The position numbers and the translations under genes were made by a program. This document shows, one piece after another, positions 53,579-64,000 of a stretch of DNA of 64,000 bases. Under the pieces are notes generated by a model. It did no database searches and was not told where the DNA came from. It saw only the letters and a program-made list of their open reading frames with translations. Within the stretch, counting starts at the first letter, position 1. Each line of letters begins with the position of its first letter. The stretch covers positions 186,001 to 250,000 of the forward strand of contig NZ_SRPE01000003.1 in the NCBI RefSeq assembly GCF_004785645.1, read 5' to 3'. Source of the DNA: Empedobacter tilapiae (lineage in GTDB: Bacteria; Bacteroidota; Bacteroidia; Flavobacteriales; Weeksellaceae).

Positions 53579-55931
53579 AATTTATTTTTTCTTTATAATA
53601 AACAGGGTTTCCTTTTTCGTCGAAACCAATTATAGTTAATTGATAGTCTTTTGGTTTATCATTGTTGAAATAGTCTATTTCTGTACTTTCTCCTGACTCC
53701 GAATATAAATTTGGATTCCAAAACAAAGTACTTCTTATATCATTCGGGACATCGTTATAAAGTGATTCATAATCATCCAAGCTAAAATATGGTTGTGATT
53801 GATTATAACCACCAATTTGAATTAAATTATTTGGAATCATCGGAGTGTTGTCAATGGGAGTATCACTTCCTCGTTTCGAATAAATCGCAATTGCATTTCC
53901 AAGCAAACCAGCACCTTTAAAAATCTTTACCATTGCAATATCTCGTACATTGATGCTACTTAGATTGTCCGAATTCATTTTCATTTCGTTCCAATAAATT
54001 GCAACTTCAGAATTTCTGATTTTTGGAACTCCATTAGAAACTGTTAATCCAGGAACTCTTCCAGCTAAAAAATCAACAATATTAGTATAACTTTCAATTG
54101 GTTGCGATTCATTTACAAAATCAATAACGGTTTCATTCATACTTTGAAACATTCCACTACTTAATTCATTATTCAGTTTCTCAGTTTTTGAATTTTTATC
54201 TGCTTTCACTACAACTTCTTTCAAACGGATACTTTTGTCATTGATGATTTTGATGTTATGCTTATATGTATTCTGTTTTTCGACTTCCTCTTTATTCGCA
54301 GTTTCTTCTAATAAATAAGGTGTTGCAGGCAGTTTAGCTTTATAACTTGTACTTTTATAATTTGGTACAACAGACAAGGTTAGATTGCTATTGTTGGCTG
54401 GTTTTCCATTTTCTGAATTCAAGAAATAGTTCATCGCCATTGGACCATAATAATACAGATTATTCATTTCGAAATTACCTTCATAATCGGTATCAAGCGT
54501 TGCAAACTCTTTTCCATTATTCTGCATTTTGTAAATAATACTCAAAGAAGCATTGTTCAATTCTCTTCCGTTATTATAGGCTTTTATTTTGTAAGAAAGA
54601 TATCTACGATCGTTGTCAATCGTTGGTTTTACGATATTTCCAACTACTAAATCTTCCCAATTGAATCTTTTCCATTTTTCTGTAATCAGAAGTGCATCCA
54701 AGTTTTCTGAGAATTCATTATTTTTAAAATATTGTGTTGGATGATTAATTTTCGAACTAAAATCTCGCGTCAACAACATCGCAGAAATTAAATTATCGTC
54801 ATCATTGTTTTTTTGGTTTTTGATAACAGCTGAAAAATTAATTTCTTCAGGATATTTTATTTTAATTGTATTTAATTCTCGCGGATTAGTTGTTGTTTCG
54901 AAAGAAATTTCGGGTTTTTTGTACAATTCTTTTGGATTGATAAAAATCAAACGATTGGCAACTTGCATATCATTTGCATCAAAAATAGCAATGTTCAAAA
55001 CGCCTTTATCATTATCTAAAACTTCTTTTGGAACATAAGTCGAAACTGATTCAACGCTTTTTACAATTTGAGAACTCATCACAAGTTCATTATTGATTGT
55101 TCCAAGAATTTTATGATTCAACAAAGGATTTTCTTGGTTGATACTTTTTAATTGTATCACAATATCTTTACTATTTCGAACAACTTTCAAGAGAATTCCA
55201 TCTTTTTTAGCTTCAGGTAAATCAATAATCTGCTGATTTCCTTTTTCGTCATTCAATTGTACTTGATAAGATTTTCCCTCATCAGCTCTCAATGCAAAAG
55301 TTGCAACGTTTTCATCTAGATTATCAAATGTTATAATTTTGTTGATTGGATTATTTTTTTCGAAAACAAAACCATTCCATTTTTTTGGTAAATCTCCATC
55401 TGATTTTAATCTTACAGCAAATTTAGTTGTCTGATTTTGAATAAAATTTCCACCTTCCGCAAAAGCTTTAGCATTCCATTTTAAATTTGGATTAGGAACA
55501 AGTTTTAACTTGGAATTTGGATTATAAATTTTAATTTGATTGATATGTTGAAATTCTTCCGAAAAAAAAGTCATGTAAGTCGTATAGGCTCTTACAAAGT
55601 AAATTCCTTCCTCATTTTCATTTTTGGTATTCAGTGTGCCGTCACTTTCTCCATTAACAATAGGAACCAGTTTTCGATCGATTAATTTTTTGTCTTTATC
55701 GTATAATTCAACAATAAGATTTGTAGAAATAAAACTTGGTTTGTACCCATTTAATGTATAGGCTTTGAACCAAATATTGTCGCCAGCAATGTAATCTTCC
55801 TTATCAAATAATAAATAGACTTTTTCTTGAGCGTAATTTGTATTCAGACTTTTTATCGCCGTTTCTAATTTTGATTGCGCAAAAGTTGTAATCGAGCAAA
55901 AGTATAATGCGAGTAAATAAATATATTTCAT
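53577..55931 (-). CDS. TonB-receptor-like protein with MG2-type N-terminus and plug but no barrel
   Basis: 784 residues from ATG 55931. Signal peptide (KYIYLLALYFCSITTFAQ), then a long N-terminal part with MG2/macroglobulin-like domains (EKVYLLFDKEDYIAGDNIWFKAYTL, LVELYDKDKKLIDRK, EEGIYFVRAYTTYMTFFSEEF), a carboxypeptidase-like domain, and near residue 630-700 a TonB plug motif (IVDFLAGRVPGLTVSNGVPKIRNSEVAIYWNEM ... GAGLLGNAIAIYSKRG). It ends without a beta-barrel, so it is not a complete receptor. Family members of this layout occur throughout Bacteroidota, likely serving at the surface with barrel partners; a receptor gene lies downstream on the same strand. Confidence 0.82.
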   Translation of the reverse strand: MKYIYLLALYFCSITTFAQSKLETAIKSLNTNYAQEKVYLLFDKEDYIAGDNIWFKAYTLNGYKPSFISTNLIVELYDKDKKLIDRKLVPIVNGESDGTLNTKNENEEGIYFVRAYTTYMTFFSEEFQHINQIKIYNPNSKLKLVPNPNLKWNAKAFAEGGNFIQNQTTKFAVRLKSDGDLPKKWNGFVFEKNNPINKIITFDNLDENVATFALRADEGKSYQVQLNDEKGNQQIIDLPEAKKDGILLKVVRNSKDIVIQLKSINQENPLLNHKILGTINNELVMSSQIVKSVESVSTYVPKEVLDNDKGVLNIAIFDANDMQVANRLIFINPKELYKKPEISFETTTNPRELNTIKIKYPEEINFSAVIKNQKNNDDDNLISAMLLTRDFSSKINHPTQYFKNNEFSENLDALLITEKWKRFNWEDLVVGNIVKPTIDNDRRYLSYKIKAYNNGRELNNASLSIIYKMQNNGKEFATLDTDYEGNFEMNNLYYYGPMAMNYFLNSENGKPANNSNLTLSVVPNYKSTSYKAKLPATPYLLEETANKEEVEKQNTYKHNIKIINDKSIRLKEVVVKADKNSKTEKLNNELSSGMFQSMNETVIDFVNESQPIESYTNIVDFLAGRVPGLTVSNGVPKIRNSEVAIYWNEMKMNSDNLSSINVRDIAMVKIFKGAGLLGNAIAIYSKRGSDTPIDNTPMIPNNLIQIGGYNQSQPYFSLDDYESLYNDVPNDIRSTLFWNPNLYSESGESTEIDYFNNDKPKDYQLTIIGFDEKGNPVYYKEKIN

Positions 55932-56210
55932 GCGAGAATGATTAATCAAATAGAATTAATTTGAATTCTTAAAATTATCATTATTTAGATGATTTTATTC
56001 AAAATTTTTCTTAAAGTTTATCATAACTTTTAATTAATAGTATTTAGGGTTTTCATTGTTGAGGTATTCGATAATAGGTTCTTTTCTGAAGAGATAAACT
56101 ATTTAAGTTACGAAGTTTTATTTTCTTTTTTACTATCGCATATCATTTTAAATGAGTTATTTAATGTTCAAATTTGTTATAGAAAAGTTAATCAATCAAA
56201 ATAAAGACAA

Positions 56211-56624
56211 ATGAAACAAAGAGTACCAGTATCTCAAATTATGGCGAAAGTTTTAATCGCAGTTCCTACGAATAAAAAAATAAGTGAAGTGAACGAATTA
56301 TTTAAAGAATACAATATTCGTCATATCCCTGTAACTGAAGGAACCAAATTAGCAGGAGTTATTAGTAAGAATGATGTTTCTAAATTAGGATATGGAGCTG
56401 GAGAAATGGATCAAAATGCTTTAAATGCAATTTATGATACATACGAATTAAAAGATGTAATGGTAAAAAAACCGTTAACTGTTTCTCCTGATACAAATAT
56501 TAAAGATGTTGCAGAAATTCTATCAGAGCAGAGTTTTCATTCTTTGCCAGTAGTTGATGATGATGAGGTTGTTGGGATTGTGACTACAACTGATTTAGTA
56601 AAGTATCTTTTAGAACAATATTAA
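56211..56624 (+). CDS. Two-CBS-domain protein
   Basis: 137 residues made almost entirely of a tandem CBS pair: VSQIMAKVLIAVPTNKKISEVNELFKEYNIRHIPVTEGTKLAGVISKNDV, then VKKPLTVSPDTNIKDVAEILSEQSFHSLPVVDDDEVVGIVTTTDLVKYL. CBS pairs bind adenosine-containing ligands and control partner proteins. No partner domain is attached and no operon is seen; a 260-base upstream gap shows no clear promoter. Confidence 0.88.
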   Translation: MKQRVPVSQIMAKVLIAVPTNKKISEVNELFKEYNIRHIPVTEGTKLAGVISKNDVSKLGYGAGEMDQNALNAIYDTYELKDVMVKKPLTVSPDTNIKDVAEILSEQSFHSLPVVDDDEVVGIVTTTDLVKYLLEQY

Positions 56625-56626
56625 AA

Positions 56627-56657
56627 GAAAAAGCCTTGCATTTGCAAGGCTTTTTTA
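56627..56657. terminator. Bidirectional terminator
   Basis: AAAAGCCTTGC/GCAAGGCTTTT hairpin with T-run between the CBS gene and the convergent isocitrate dehydrogenase. Confidence 0.85.
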
Positions 56658-56682
56658 TGAATAATTATTTCTTAGAAATTAA

Positions 56683-58899
<2,217 letters not shown>

Positions 58900-59074
58900 T
58901 TAAATTTTTTTGAGACTATTCTAATAATAGTCAATTAAAAATACATCTTTTCAATTTTGAATGCAGGAAATGCAAACTTTGCAAATATACAAATTTTAAC
59001 AGATTAAATTGACCATAAATCAATCATTTACACTAATATTAGTATAATATTTAACATGATTTTTGATAGGTCAT

Positions 59075-59119
59075 CAAGTTGATAATTTATTGAAAGAAAA
59101 TTGGTCAAGTTGATAATTT
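59075..59119 (+). repeat. Direct repeat of 15 bases between icd and the EEP gene
   Basis: TCAAGTTGATAATTT occurs at 59074-59088 and again at 59105-59119, a period of 31 bases. It lies in the divergent promoter region of icd and the EEP-domain gene. Confidence 0.5.
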
Positions 59120-59143
59120 TTGAATCATTTTTTTTTCAACTTC

Positions 59144-60193
59144 ATGTATAAGTTCACTTTTGAGAAAATCGTCTTTTTAGTTCTTCTTAAGAAACCAATT
59201 TTTATAAACTTAGTTTCTTTCTTAATTTTGCATAAAACAATTCTTTTGAAACAAAATTTAGCGACAATCGCATTTTATAATGTCGAAAATTTTTATTCTA
59301 AATCTTCAGATGAATCTTTTCTGCCAAGTAATTTTATCAAATGGAAAGATAATCGTTACGATACAAAGGTAAATAAGATTGCTTTTTGCATTTCTAAAAT
59401 TGGCAAATTAGAAACAGACGAATTACCTTTTTTGGTTGGATTAGCTGAAGTTGAAAATGATGAAGTTTTACAAGATTTAATTCAAAATGATTTTTTGAAA
59501 GATGGTAATTATAAAACGCTTCTATATGAATCGTTGGATGAACGAAAAATAAATGTTGGATTAATTTATCGTCAACAATTTTTTGAGGTTATAGAAAGCG
59601 AACCAATTAGATTTGTCTTTAAAGATCAGTTTGATACAAGATCTTATACACGAGATATTTTATACGTGAAAGGAAATTTGGTTGGAGAGATTGTTCATCT
59701 TTTTATTATTCATTTACCTTCTAAAATTGATAAAGAAATCAATCAATTAAAGCGTCAACATATTTTTAAAACGATTCGAAAAAGAATTAACAATTTGTTA
59801 ACCGAAAATTATTTGGAAAAAATTCTTGTTATTGGAGATTTTAATGATTCTCCAACAAATTCTGATTTAATTGAAGAACTGAATACACGTTCCCAAAAAG
59901 AACAAATAAATAGATTCGAATTATTCAATCCAATGGTTAGTTTACAATCGTATAAAAGAGGATCACTAATTTTTAAGAAGCAGTGGATGTTATTTGATCA
60001 ACAGCTTTTTTCTAAAGGATTTTTTACTTCGAAATCAAATTTAGAATATGTCAAAACTGATATTTTTGATGTAGAATTTTTGAAGAATACAGGCGGGAAA
60101 TCAACTGGTTTACCCTTTAGAACTTTTGTAGGCGGAAAATATTTCGGAGGATATAGCGACCATTTTCCCGTATATACCATTTTAAAATATTAA
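59144..60193 (+). CDS. Endonuclease/exonuclease/phosphatase (EEP) family protein
   Basis: 349 residues from the ATG at 59144; an upstream TTG at 59120 would extend the frame by eight codons. N-terminal hydrophobic segments (KIVFLVLL, INLVSFLILH) look like a membrane anchor or signal. The EEP motifs are AFYNVENFY, GLAEVEND with catalytic Glu, IIHLPSK, VIGDFNDSP and SDHFPV. The fold includes DNases, phosphodiesterases and secreted nucleases; substrate unknown. The direct repeats upstream may control it. Confidence 0.84.
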   Translation: MYKFTFEKIVFLVLLKKPIFINLVSFLILHKTILLKQNLATIAFYNVENFYSKSSDESFLPSNFIKWKDNRYDTKVNKIAFCISKIGKLETDELPFLVGLAEVENDEVLQDLIQNDFLKDGNYKTLLYESLDERKINVGLIYRQQFFEVIESEPIRFVFKDQFDTRSYTRDILYVKGNLVGEIVHLFIIHLPSKIDKEINQLKRQHIFKTIRKRINNLLTENYLEKILVIGDFNDSPTNSDLIEELNTRSQKEQINRFELFNPMVSLQSYKRGSLIFKKQWMLFDQQLFSKGFFTSKSNLEYVKTDIFDVEFLKNTGGKSTGLPFRTFVGGKYFGGYSDHFPVYTILKY

Positions 60194-60221
60194 ATTTGTA
60201 GCGGTTTAATTTTAAGGAAAG

Positions 60222-60695
60222 GTGAGAATCCACGAAAATGGTCAGGTAGAAATTGACGGAATCGATAAGTTGATTCTGAATGCCTTTATGTATAATGCAA
60301 ATATCCCTGTTTCTCAATTGGCAAAGGAATTGGGGATTTCAAATACAGCTGTTCATCAACGTATCAAGAAATTAGAAACGTCTGGTGTTATTGATTCTAC
60401 AAAGGTTATTGTTAATCCTGCAATCTTGGGATATTCTACAATGTCATTTGTTGGTGTTTTTATGGATAAACCTTCTTCATATAAATTAGTCATAAAAGCT
60501 TTGGAAGAAATTCCAGAAGTAGTGGAAGCTCATTTTACAACAGGAAATTATGGGATTTTCTTGAAAATTTTGAGTCGTGATAATTTGCATTTAATGAATG
60601 TTTTGAATAAAAAAATTCAACAAATTGATGGAGTTACACGTACTGAAACAATTATTTCGTTGGAGCAACCAATAGATAGACAAATAAAACTTTAA
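60222..60695 (+). CDS. Lrp/AsnC-family transcriptional regulator
   Basis: 157 residues starting at a GTG (60222), supported by the Flavobacteriia-type N-terminus RIHENGQVEIDGIDKLIL. The helix-turn-helix is SQLAKELGISNTAVHQRIKKLETSGVI, followed by a C-terminal RAM domain (SFVGVFMDKPSSYKLVIKALEEIPEVVEAHFTTGNYGIFLKIL) for amino-acid ligand binding and oligomerisation. It may regulate a local gene; deoC follows by nine bases and is likely cotranscribed. Confidence 0.9.
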   Translation: MRIHENGQVEIDGIDKLILNAFMYNANIPVSQLAKELGISNTAVHQRIKKLETSGVIDSTKVIVNPAILGYSTMSFVGVFMDKPSSYKLVIKALEEIPEVVEAHFTTGNYGIFLKILSRDNLHLMNVLNKKIQQIDGVTRTETIISLEQPIDRQIKL

Positions 60696-60704
60696 TATAC
60701 AAAG

Positions 60705-61448
60705 ATGAATATTAATCAATATTTAGACTCGACGTATCTTAAAACACCTGAACAAGCAGGTATTTCGAATTCTGATACATTGGATATCGTGCATAAATTA
60801 GCACAAGAAGCCATTGATAATGAAATTTATGCAGTAATGATACGACCTGATTATGTGAGATCAGTTCGTGAATTATTGAATGAAAAAAAATCGAATGTAG
60901 TTTTGGGAACTGTAATTGGATTTCCTGAAGGAACTTACGATTTGAATGAAAAGTTGAGAGAAGCGCAAAAAGCAATTGCAGATGGAGCTGATGAATTAGA
61001 TTTTGTAATAAACTATGAAGCGTTCAAGAAAGGTGACATTGATAAAGTGAAGGAAGAAGTTGAAACAGCAACTTCTATTGTTTTGCGAGAAGGAAAACTT
61101 GTAAAATGGATTATAGAAACTGCGGCTTTAACTGATGATCAAATTGTTGGAATTACACAATTAATTCGCGACATTGTTACAAAAAAGATAGGGGAAGAAA
61201 ATACTTCTAAAGTTTTTGTGAAATCTTCGACAGGATTTTATAAAACAGAAAATGGAGAACCTAATGGAGCGAATGAGCATGTAATTAAATTAATGTTAGA
61301 AAATGCAGGTTTGTTACCAGTAAAAGCTTCTGGAGGTGTTCGTACGACAGAAGAAGCGAAAAAGATGATAGATTTGGGTGTTAAGAGAATTGGAACATCA
61401 TCTGCTTTAGCAATAATACAAGGAAAAGAAATTTCAGGAAATTATTAA
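60705..61448 (+). CDS. deoC: Deoxyribose-phosphate aldolase
   Basis: 247 residues of a class I aldolase: the Schiff-base lysine 173 in VFVKSSTGFYK, second lysine 207 in VKASGGVRT, and GADELDFVIN before them, with DEL Asp99. It cleaves 2-deoxyribose 5-phosphate to glyceraldehyde 3-phosphate and acetaldehyde in nucleoside salvage. The gene follows the Lrp regulator with a nine-base gap and is followed by a terminator. Confidence 0.95.
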   Translation: MNINQYLDSTYLKTPEQAGISNSDTLDIVHKLAQEAIDNEIYAVMIRPDYVRSVRELLNEKKSNVVLGTVIGFPEGTYDLNEKLREAQKAIADGADELDFVINYEAFKKGDIDKVKEEVETATSIVLREGKLVKWIIETAALTDDQIVGITQLIRDIVTKKIGEENTSKVFVKSSTGFYKTENGEPNGANEHVIKLMLENAGLLPVKASGGVRTTEEAKKMIDLGVKRIGTSSALAIIQGKEISGNY

Positions 61449-61472
61449 AAGAAATATTTTTTTATACTATTT

Positions 61473-61504
61473 TAAAGCCTCAAATATGTTTGAGGCTTTT
61501 TTTA
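61473..61504 (+). terminator. Terminator after deoC
   Basis: AAAGCCTCAAA-tatg-TTTGAGGCTTT hairpin with T-run. Confidence 0.85.
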
Positions 61505-61583
61505 TTCATTAAAAATAAGGTGGTATTTTTTTAATTTACATAAACTCTTAAAATAGGGTATTGTGTTTTATGTTACTTTTGCG

Positions 61584-61643
61584 ATTCTCAAAATATAACT
61601 TGATTTATATCAACTGTTTTGATTGAGAATGGTTGTAATTTTG
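61584..61643 (+). promoter_or_regulatory. Promoter and putative operator region of the AraC gene
   Basis: TAATTTTG (61636-61643) is a -7-like box before the AraC start. Upstream ATTCTCAAAA (61584-61593) and TTTTGAttGAGAAT (61617-61630) are inverted near-matches, with a TTGAT-ttat-ATCAA palindrome (61600-61613) between them. Could be an autoregulatory operator; not proven. Confidence 0.4.
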
Positions 61644-61674
61644 CACACAAAACATTATAAAATTATATAGGTTT

Positions 61675-62538
61675 ATGTTATTGAATAATCGTAATGTTTA
61701 CAATAAAAAAAGTTTTGAAATAGGTTTAACAGCTTTTGAGCTTAGTAGTATTAACCAGATTGAAGATTGGAAAAATGAATTTTCAATTGTAGATTATTAT
61801 GGTATTATCTGGTCTGGGTCAAAAAAGTTTATTCATATTATTAATGGCAAAGAATATATTTTACCCAAAAATAGTTTTCTTTTTATTGCGCCGAATCTTA
61901 TACAGGATTTTGTAAAGCAACCATCAAGAAGTGATGCTTATTATATTGTTTTTAAACAAGAATTTTATTCAAAATCTATCGAAGATAATTTGAAATTAGA
62001 AAATTCTACACTTTTCTCAAGGGATTTGATCAATATTGTGGAGAATAGTATTTGTTCTGCTCCTATTTTCGAAAATAATTATATCAAATATTTTTTTACT
62101 TCTTTTGAAAATGAACTAGATATTAAATTAGCTCATAACCTTTTGGAGCGCATTATTATTAATGGACAAATGGAAACATTTGATATTCAGAGTCAGTTTA
62201 TACAAGATGATTTTGACGTTGAACTTGCAACAAAGTTTAAAAAACTTCTGCAAGATAATGTGAACGAAGAAAAGCAAGTTTCTTTTTATATAGATAAATT
62301 ATTTATAACAAAAAGAAGGCTAAATAAAGCAACGCAAATTGTTTTTGGAAAAACGGCAAAAGAAATGATTGTAGAAGAATTGATGAAAAATGCAAAGATT
62401 TTATTAGTCAATTCTAAAATGTCAATAAAAGATATTGCTCTGGAACTGAACTTCCTTCAAGAGACCAATTTTACGGCGTTCTTCAAGAAAAATGCAGGTA
62501 TTTCTCCTACTAAATTCAGACAAAGCGCTCCGAATTAA
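61675..62538 (+). CDS. AraC-family transcriptional regulator
   Basis: 287 residues. The N-terminus is a beta-rich domain (IIWSGSKKFIHIINGKEYILPKNSFLFIAPN) of cupin-like type; the last about 90 residues hold the double HTH of AraC (TKRRLNKATQIVFGKTAKEMIVEELMKNAKILLVNSKMSIKDIALELNFLQETNFTAFFKKNAGISPTKFR). It precedes a pilin-like gene and a chaperone gene in the same direction and may activate them. The 135-base gap downstream includes a TACATTTG motif (62607-62614) for the next gene. Confidence 0.88.
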   Translation: MLLNNRNVYNKKSFEIGLTAFELSSINQIEDWKNEFSIVDYYGIIWSGSKKFIHIINGKEYILPKNSFLFIAPNLIQDFVKQPSRSDAYYIVFKQEFYSKSIEDNLKLENSTLFSRDLINIVENSICSAPIFENNYIKYFFTSFENELDIKLAHNLLERIIINGQMETFDIQSQFIQDDFDVELATKFKKLLQDNVNEEKQVSFYIDKLFITKRRLNKATQIVFGKTAKEMIVEELMKNAKILLVNSKMSIKDIALELNFLQETNFTAFFKKNAGISPTKFRQSAPN

Positions 62539-62606
62539 ATAGTTAGAAATGTCGTTTTTCATCATCTTTTGGTACTTTTTTATCTTTTAAGACAGAAAAC
62601 AACTTC

Positions 62607-62614
62607 TACATTTG
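62607..62614 (+). promoter_or_regulatory. Candidate -7 element for the pilin-like gene
   Basis: TACATTTG fits TAnnTTTG; a TTGAGAAT word close by at 62624-62631 also occurs before the AraC gene at 61623-61630, so both may answer to the same regulator. Confidence 0.4.
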
Positions 62615-62704
62615 CAACCGCATTTGAGAATAACCAATCTTAAATATAAAAACTACCAGATTATTTAACAAATATTTTTTAACAAACTTTTAATAAATTA
62701 TAAG

Positions 62705-63253
62705 ATGATGAAAAAAGTACCATTTATTTTAACAATTTTCTGTGCATTAGTTTCTGGAATGGCTTTAGCTCAAAAAACAGCTCAAGCTACATTGAATGTA
62801 AAATTATATCCAATTCAAACAATTGTTATTGGTGGTGACAATACAGTAAATTTAGAATATAAAACAAAAGAAGATTATTCTAATGGTGTAACAGCAAATA
62901 TGAATGATCATTTAGTTGTTTATAGTACAGGTGGTTTTGCTGTAAAAGTAAAATCTGAGAACGAAAATTTAGTTTTCACAAAAGATGGAACTACTGATAA
63001 AATTGCTGCAAATACAATTAATTTACAAGCAACTTTAGGAACTGGAAATTTATTAAATTCTTCAACATTTAGTAATGTTGTTTTAGATAATTCTGATAAA
63101 AATTTGATTTCAAGTTCTGTAGGTGGTACAGATTTAAAATTCAATGTTGCATATAACGGAAAAGGAAACAACGATTATGTAAACAAATATTACAATGTTG
63201 AGAATCCTAATGTGTATACAACAACTGTAACGTACACAATAGAAGCACAATAA
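62705..63253 (+). CDS. Secreted pilin-like or WxL-type beta-strand protein
   Basis: 182 residues: signal peptide (MKKVPFILTIFCALVSGMALAQ), then an alternating beta-strand segment (AQATLNVKLYPIQTIVIGG), a Gly/Asn-rich immunoglobulin-like body, and a C-terminal strand TTTVTYTIEAQ like the end of chaperone-usher pilins. It lies 49 bases before a PapD-like chaperone gene, and behind an AraC regulator; the set suggests a fimbria-type subunit. The pilin fold is inferred, since no named family was recognised. Confidence 0.7.
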   Translation: MMKKVPFILTIFCALVSGMALAQKTAQATLNVKLYPIQTIVIGGDNTVNLEYKTKEDYSNGVTANMNDHLVVYSTGGFAVKVKSENENLVFTKDGTTDKIAANTINLQATLGTGNLLNSSTFSNVVLDNSDKNLISSSVGGTDLKFNVAYNGKGNNDYVNKYYNVENPNVYTTTVTYTIEAQ

Positions 63254-63302
63254 TATATAAAATAGGAAGTAATGTTGAAAAATATTACTTCTGTTTTTTC
63301 TT

Positions 63303-64000
63303 ATGAAAGTTCTTCGCTTTTTAATAATCGTTTCTTTTTTAGCATTAATTATTTCTACAAAGATTAGTGCACAATCAGGTATTTCTGTAAGTCCACCAAG
63401 GACTTATTTTACGTTAAATCCTGGAGAGTCTGAACGTAAAAAGATTTTGGTAACCAATGTTAGTGATGTAAATACATTAGAGTTAGCAGTATCTTTTAAA
63501 GATTGGAAGTATGATGAATTCGGAGCTAATGTTGTTTCGGAAGTGAATACCCTACCAACGAGTAATGCAAACTGGATCACAGTTTTACCAAATAATACAT
63601 TTACACTTTTACCAAAAGAATCGAAAGAAATAGAAGTTCTTATGCAAGTTCCAGAAAAGGTAAATGAAGAAAGTGTACATACTACGATGATGTACATTAC
63701 TCAAACTAATCCGATAGCTGGACAAAATAAAAGTGGAGAAAACATTAAGATTTCAATTCGTACAGGTGTCAAAATTTATCAACGACTAAATATTGTACGT
63801 GATATAAATGTTGAGTTTACAAATTTTGTCTACGATAAACATGAAAATCGTTTGGTACTAAATATTTCTAATGATGGAAATGTTTGGAGTGAAGGAACGA
63901 TTAGAAATGAAATTATTAATCAAGATAATGGAAAACAAATAAAATTGCAAGATGCAGTTTTTTATAGTTTACCGAATGATAAAAGAATTGTATATATACC
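63303..64000 (+). CDS. PapD-like periplasmic pilus chaperone, 3'-truncated by the window edge
   Basis: The frame from ATG 63303 stays open to the end of the window (232 codons visible). Signal peptide (KVLRFLIIVSFLALIISTKISAQ) is followed by SGISVSPPRTYFTLNPGESERKKILVTNVSD, where the Arg after PP aligns with the conserved N-terminal Arg of PapD-type chaperones, then a canonical Ig-like pattern (LELAVSFKDW) and PLPKESKEIEVLMQ-type strand. It probably donates a strand to the pilin-like neighbour. The usher or further subunits would lie beyond the window. Confidence 0.78.
   Translation, partial: MKVLRFLIIVSFLALIISTKISAQSGISVSPPRTYFTLNPGESERKKILVTNVSDVNTLELAVSFKDWKYDEFGANVVSEVNTLPTSNANWITVLPNNTFTLLPKESKEIEVLMQVPEKVNEESVHTTMMYITQTNPIAGQNKSGENIKISIRTGVKIYQRLNIVRDINVEFTNFVYDKHENRLVLNISNDGNVWSEGTIRNEIINQDNGKQIKLQDAVFYSLPNDKRIVYI

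Overview
This is an AT-rich stretch of a Bacteroidota chromosome, most likely class Flavobacteriia and probably the Weeksellaceae (Empedobacter-like; genus is an inference). Supporting signs are a PorZ-like type IX secretion protein next to recO, secreted proteins ending in type A T9SS sorting domains, OMP_b-brl_3 and DUF5686 outer-membrane proteins, a BtuB plus DUF5074 lipoprotein pair, a monomeric isocitrate dehydrogenase, a tryptophanase, weak Shine-Dalgarno signals, and Bacteroidota promoters (TTTG, about 19-21 bases, TAnnTTTG). No insertion sequence, prophage, CRISPR array or plasmid function was seen. It reads as ordinary chromosome with a few interesting regulatory and surface loci.

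Left part (1-31.6 kb). A truncated dprA is followed by porZ-recO-membrane protein with overlapping stop/start codons, then a trans-sulfuration enzyme, secreted hypotheticals, a T9SS beta-helix protein, ppa, a DUF5686 barrel, pdhB and a TM2 protein. A cobalamin riboswitch precedes btuB and a BtuG-like surface lipoprotein. Then come an EamA transporter, tadA, an alpha/beta hydrolase, two tandem small envelope paralogues, an M28 peptidase, tryptophanase, a thioesterase, a LOG-family protein, two initiator tRNAs with a consensus promoter, a SUFU-domain protein, a chain of hairpins with no ORF, thioredoxin, an APC permease, panE-like reductase and a membrane protein.

Middle (31.6-44.5 kb). Five tRNAs on the minus strand (Pro, Ser, Arg, Pro, Pro) follow the complete-looking trpEGDCFB operon, which lacks trpA at this locus. 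Upstream of trpE lies a 20-codon leader peptide with three consecutive Trp codons followed by a 13-bp terminator hairpin, so the operon looks controlled by ribosome-mediated attenuation. Next are a T9SS leucine-rich-repeat protein, enoyl-CoA hydratase, two SH3 paralogues, an SDR and a GT9 glycosyltransferase.

Right part (44.5-64 kb). A coupled GT2-LABN-GT39 set resembles a lipid A or envelope glycan modification pathway. It is followed by a very large outer-membrane barrel (TTG start), a TonB-dependent receptor with 21-bp-period direct repeats upstream, a plug-only TonB-receptor-like protein, a CBS protein, icd, an EEP-family protein, an Lrp regulator with deoC, and, at the edge, an AraC regulator, a pilin-like secreted protein and a truncated PapD-like chaperone that may begin a pilus-type assembly cluster.
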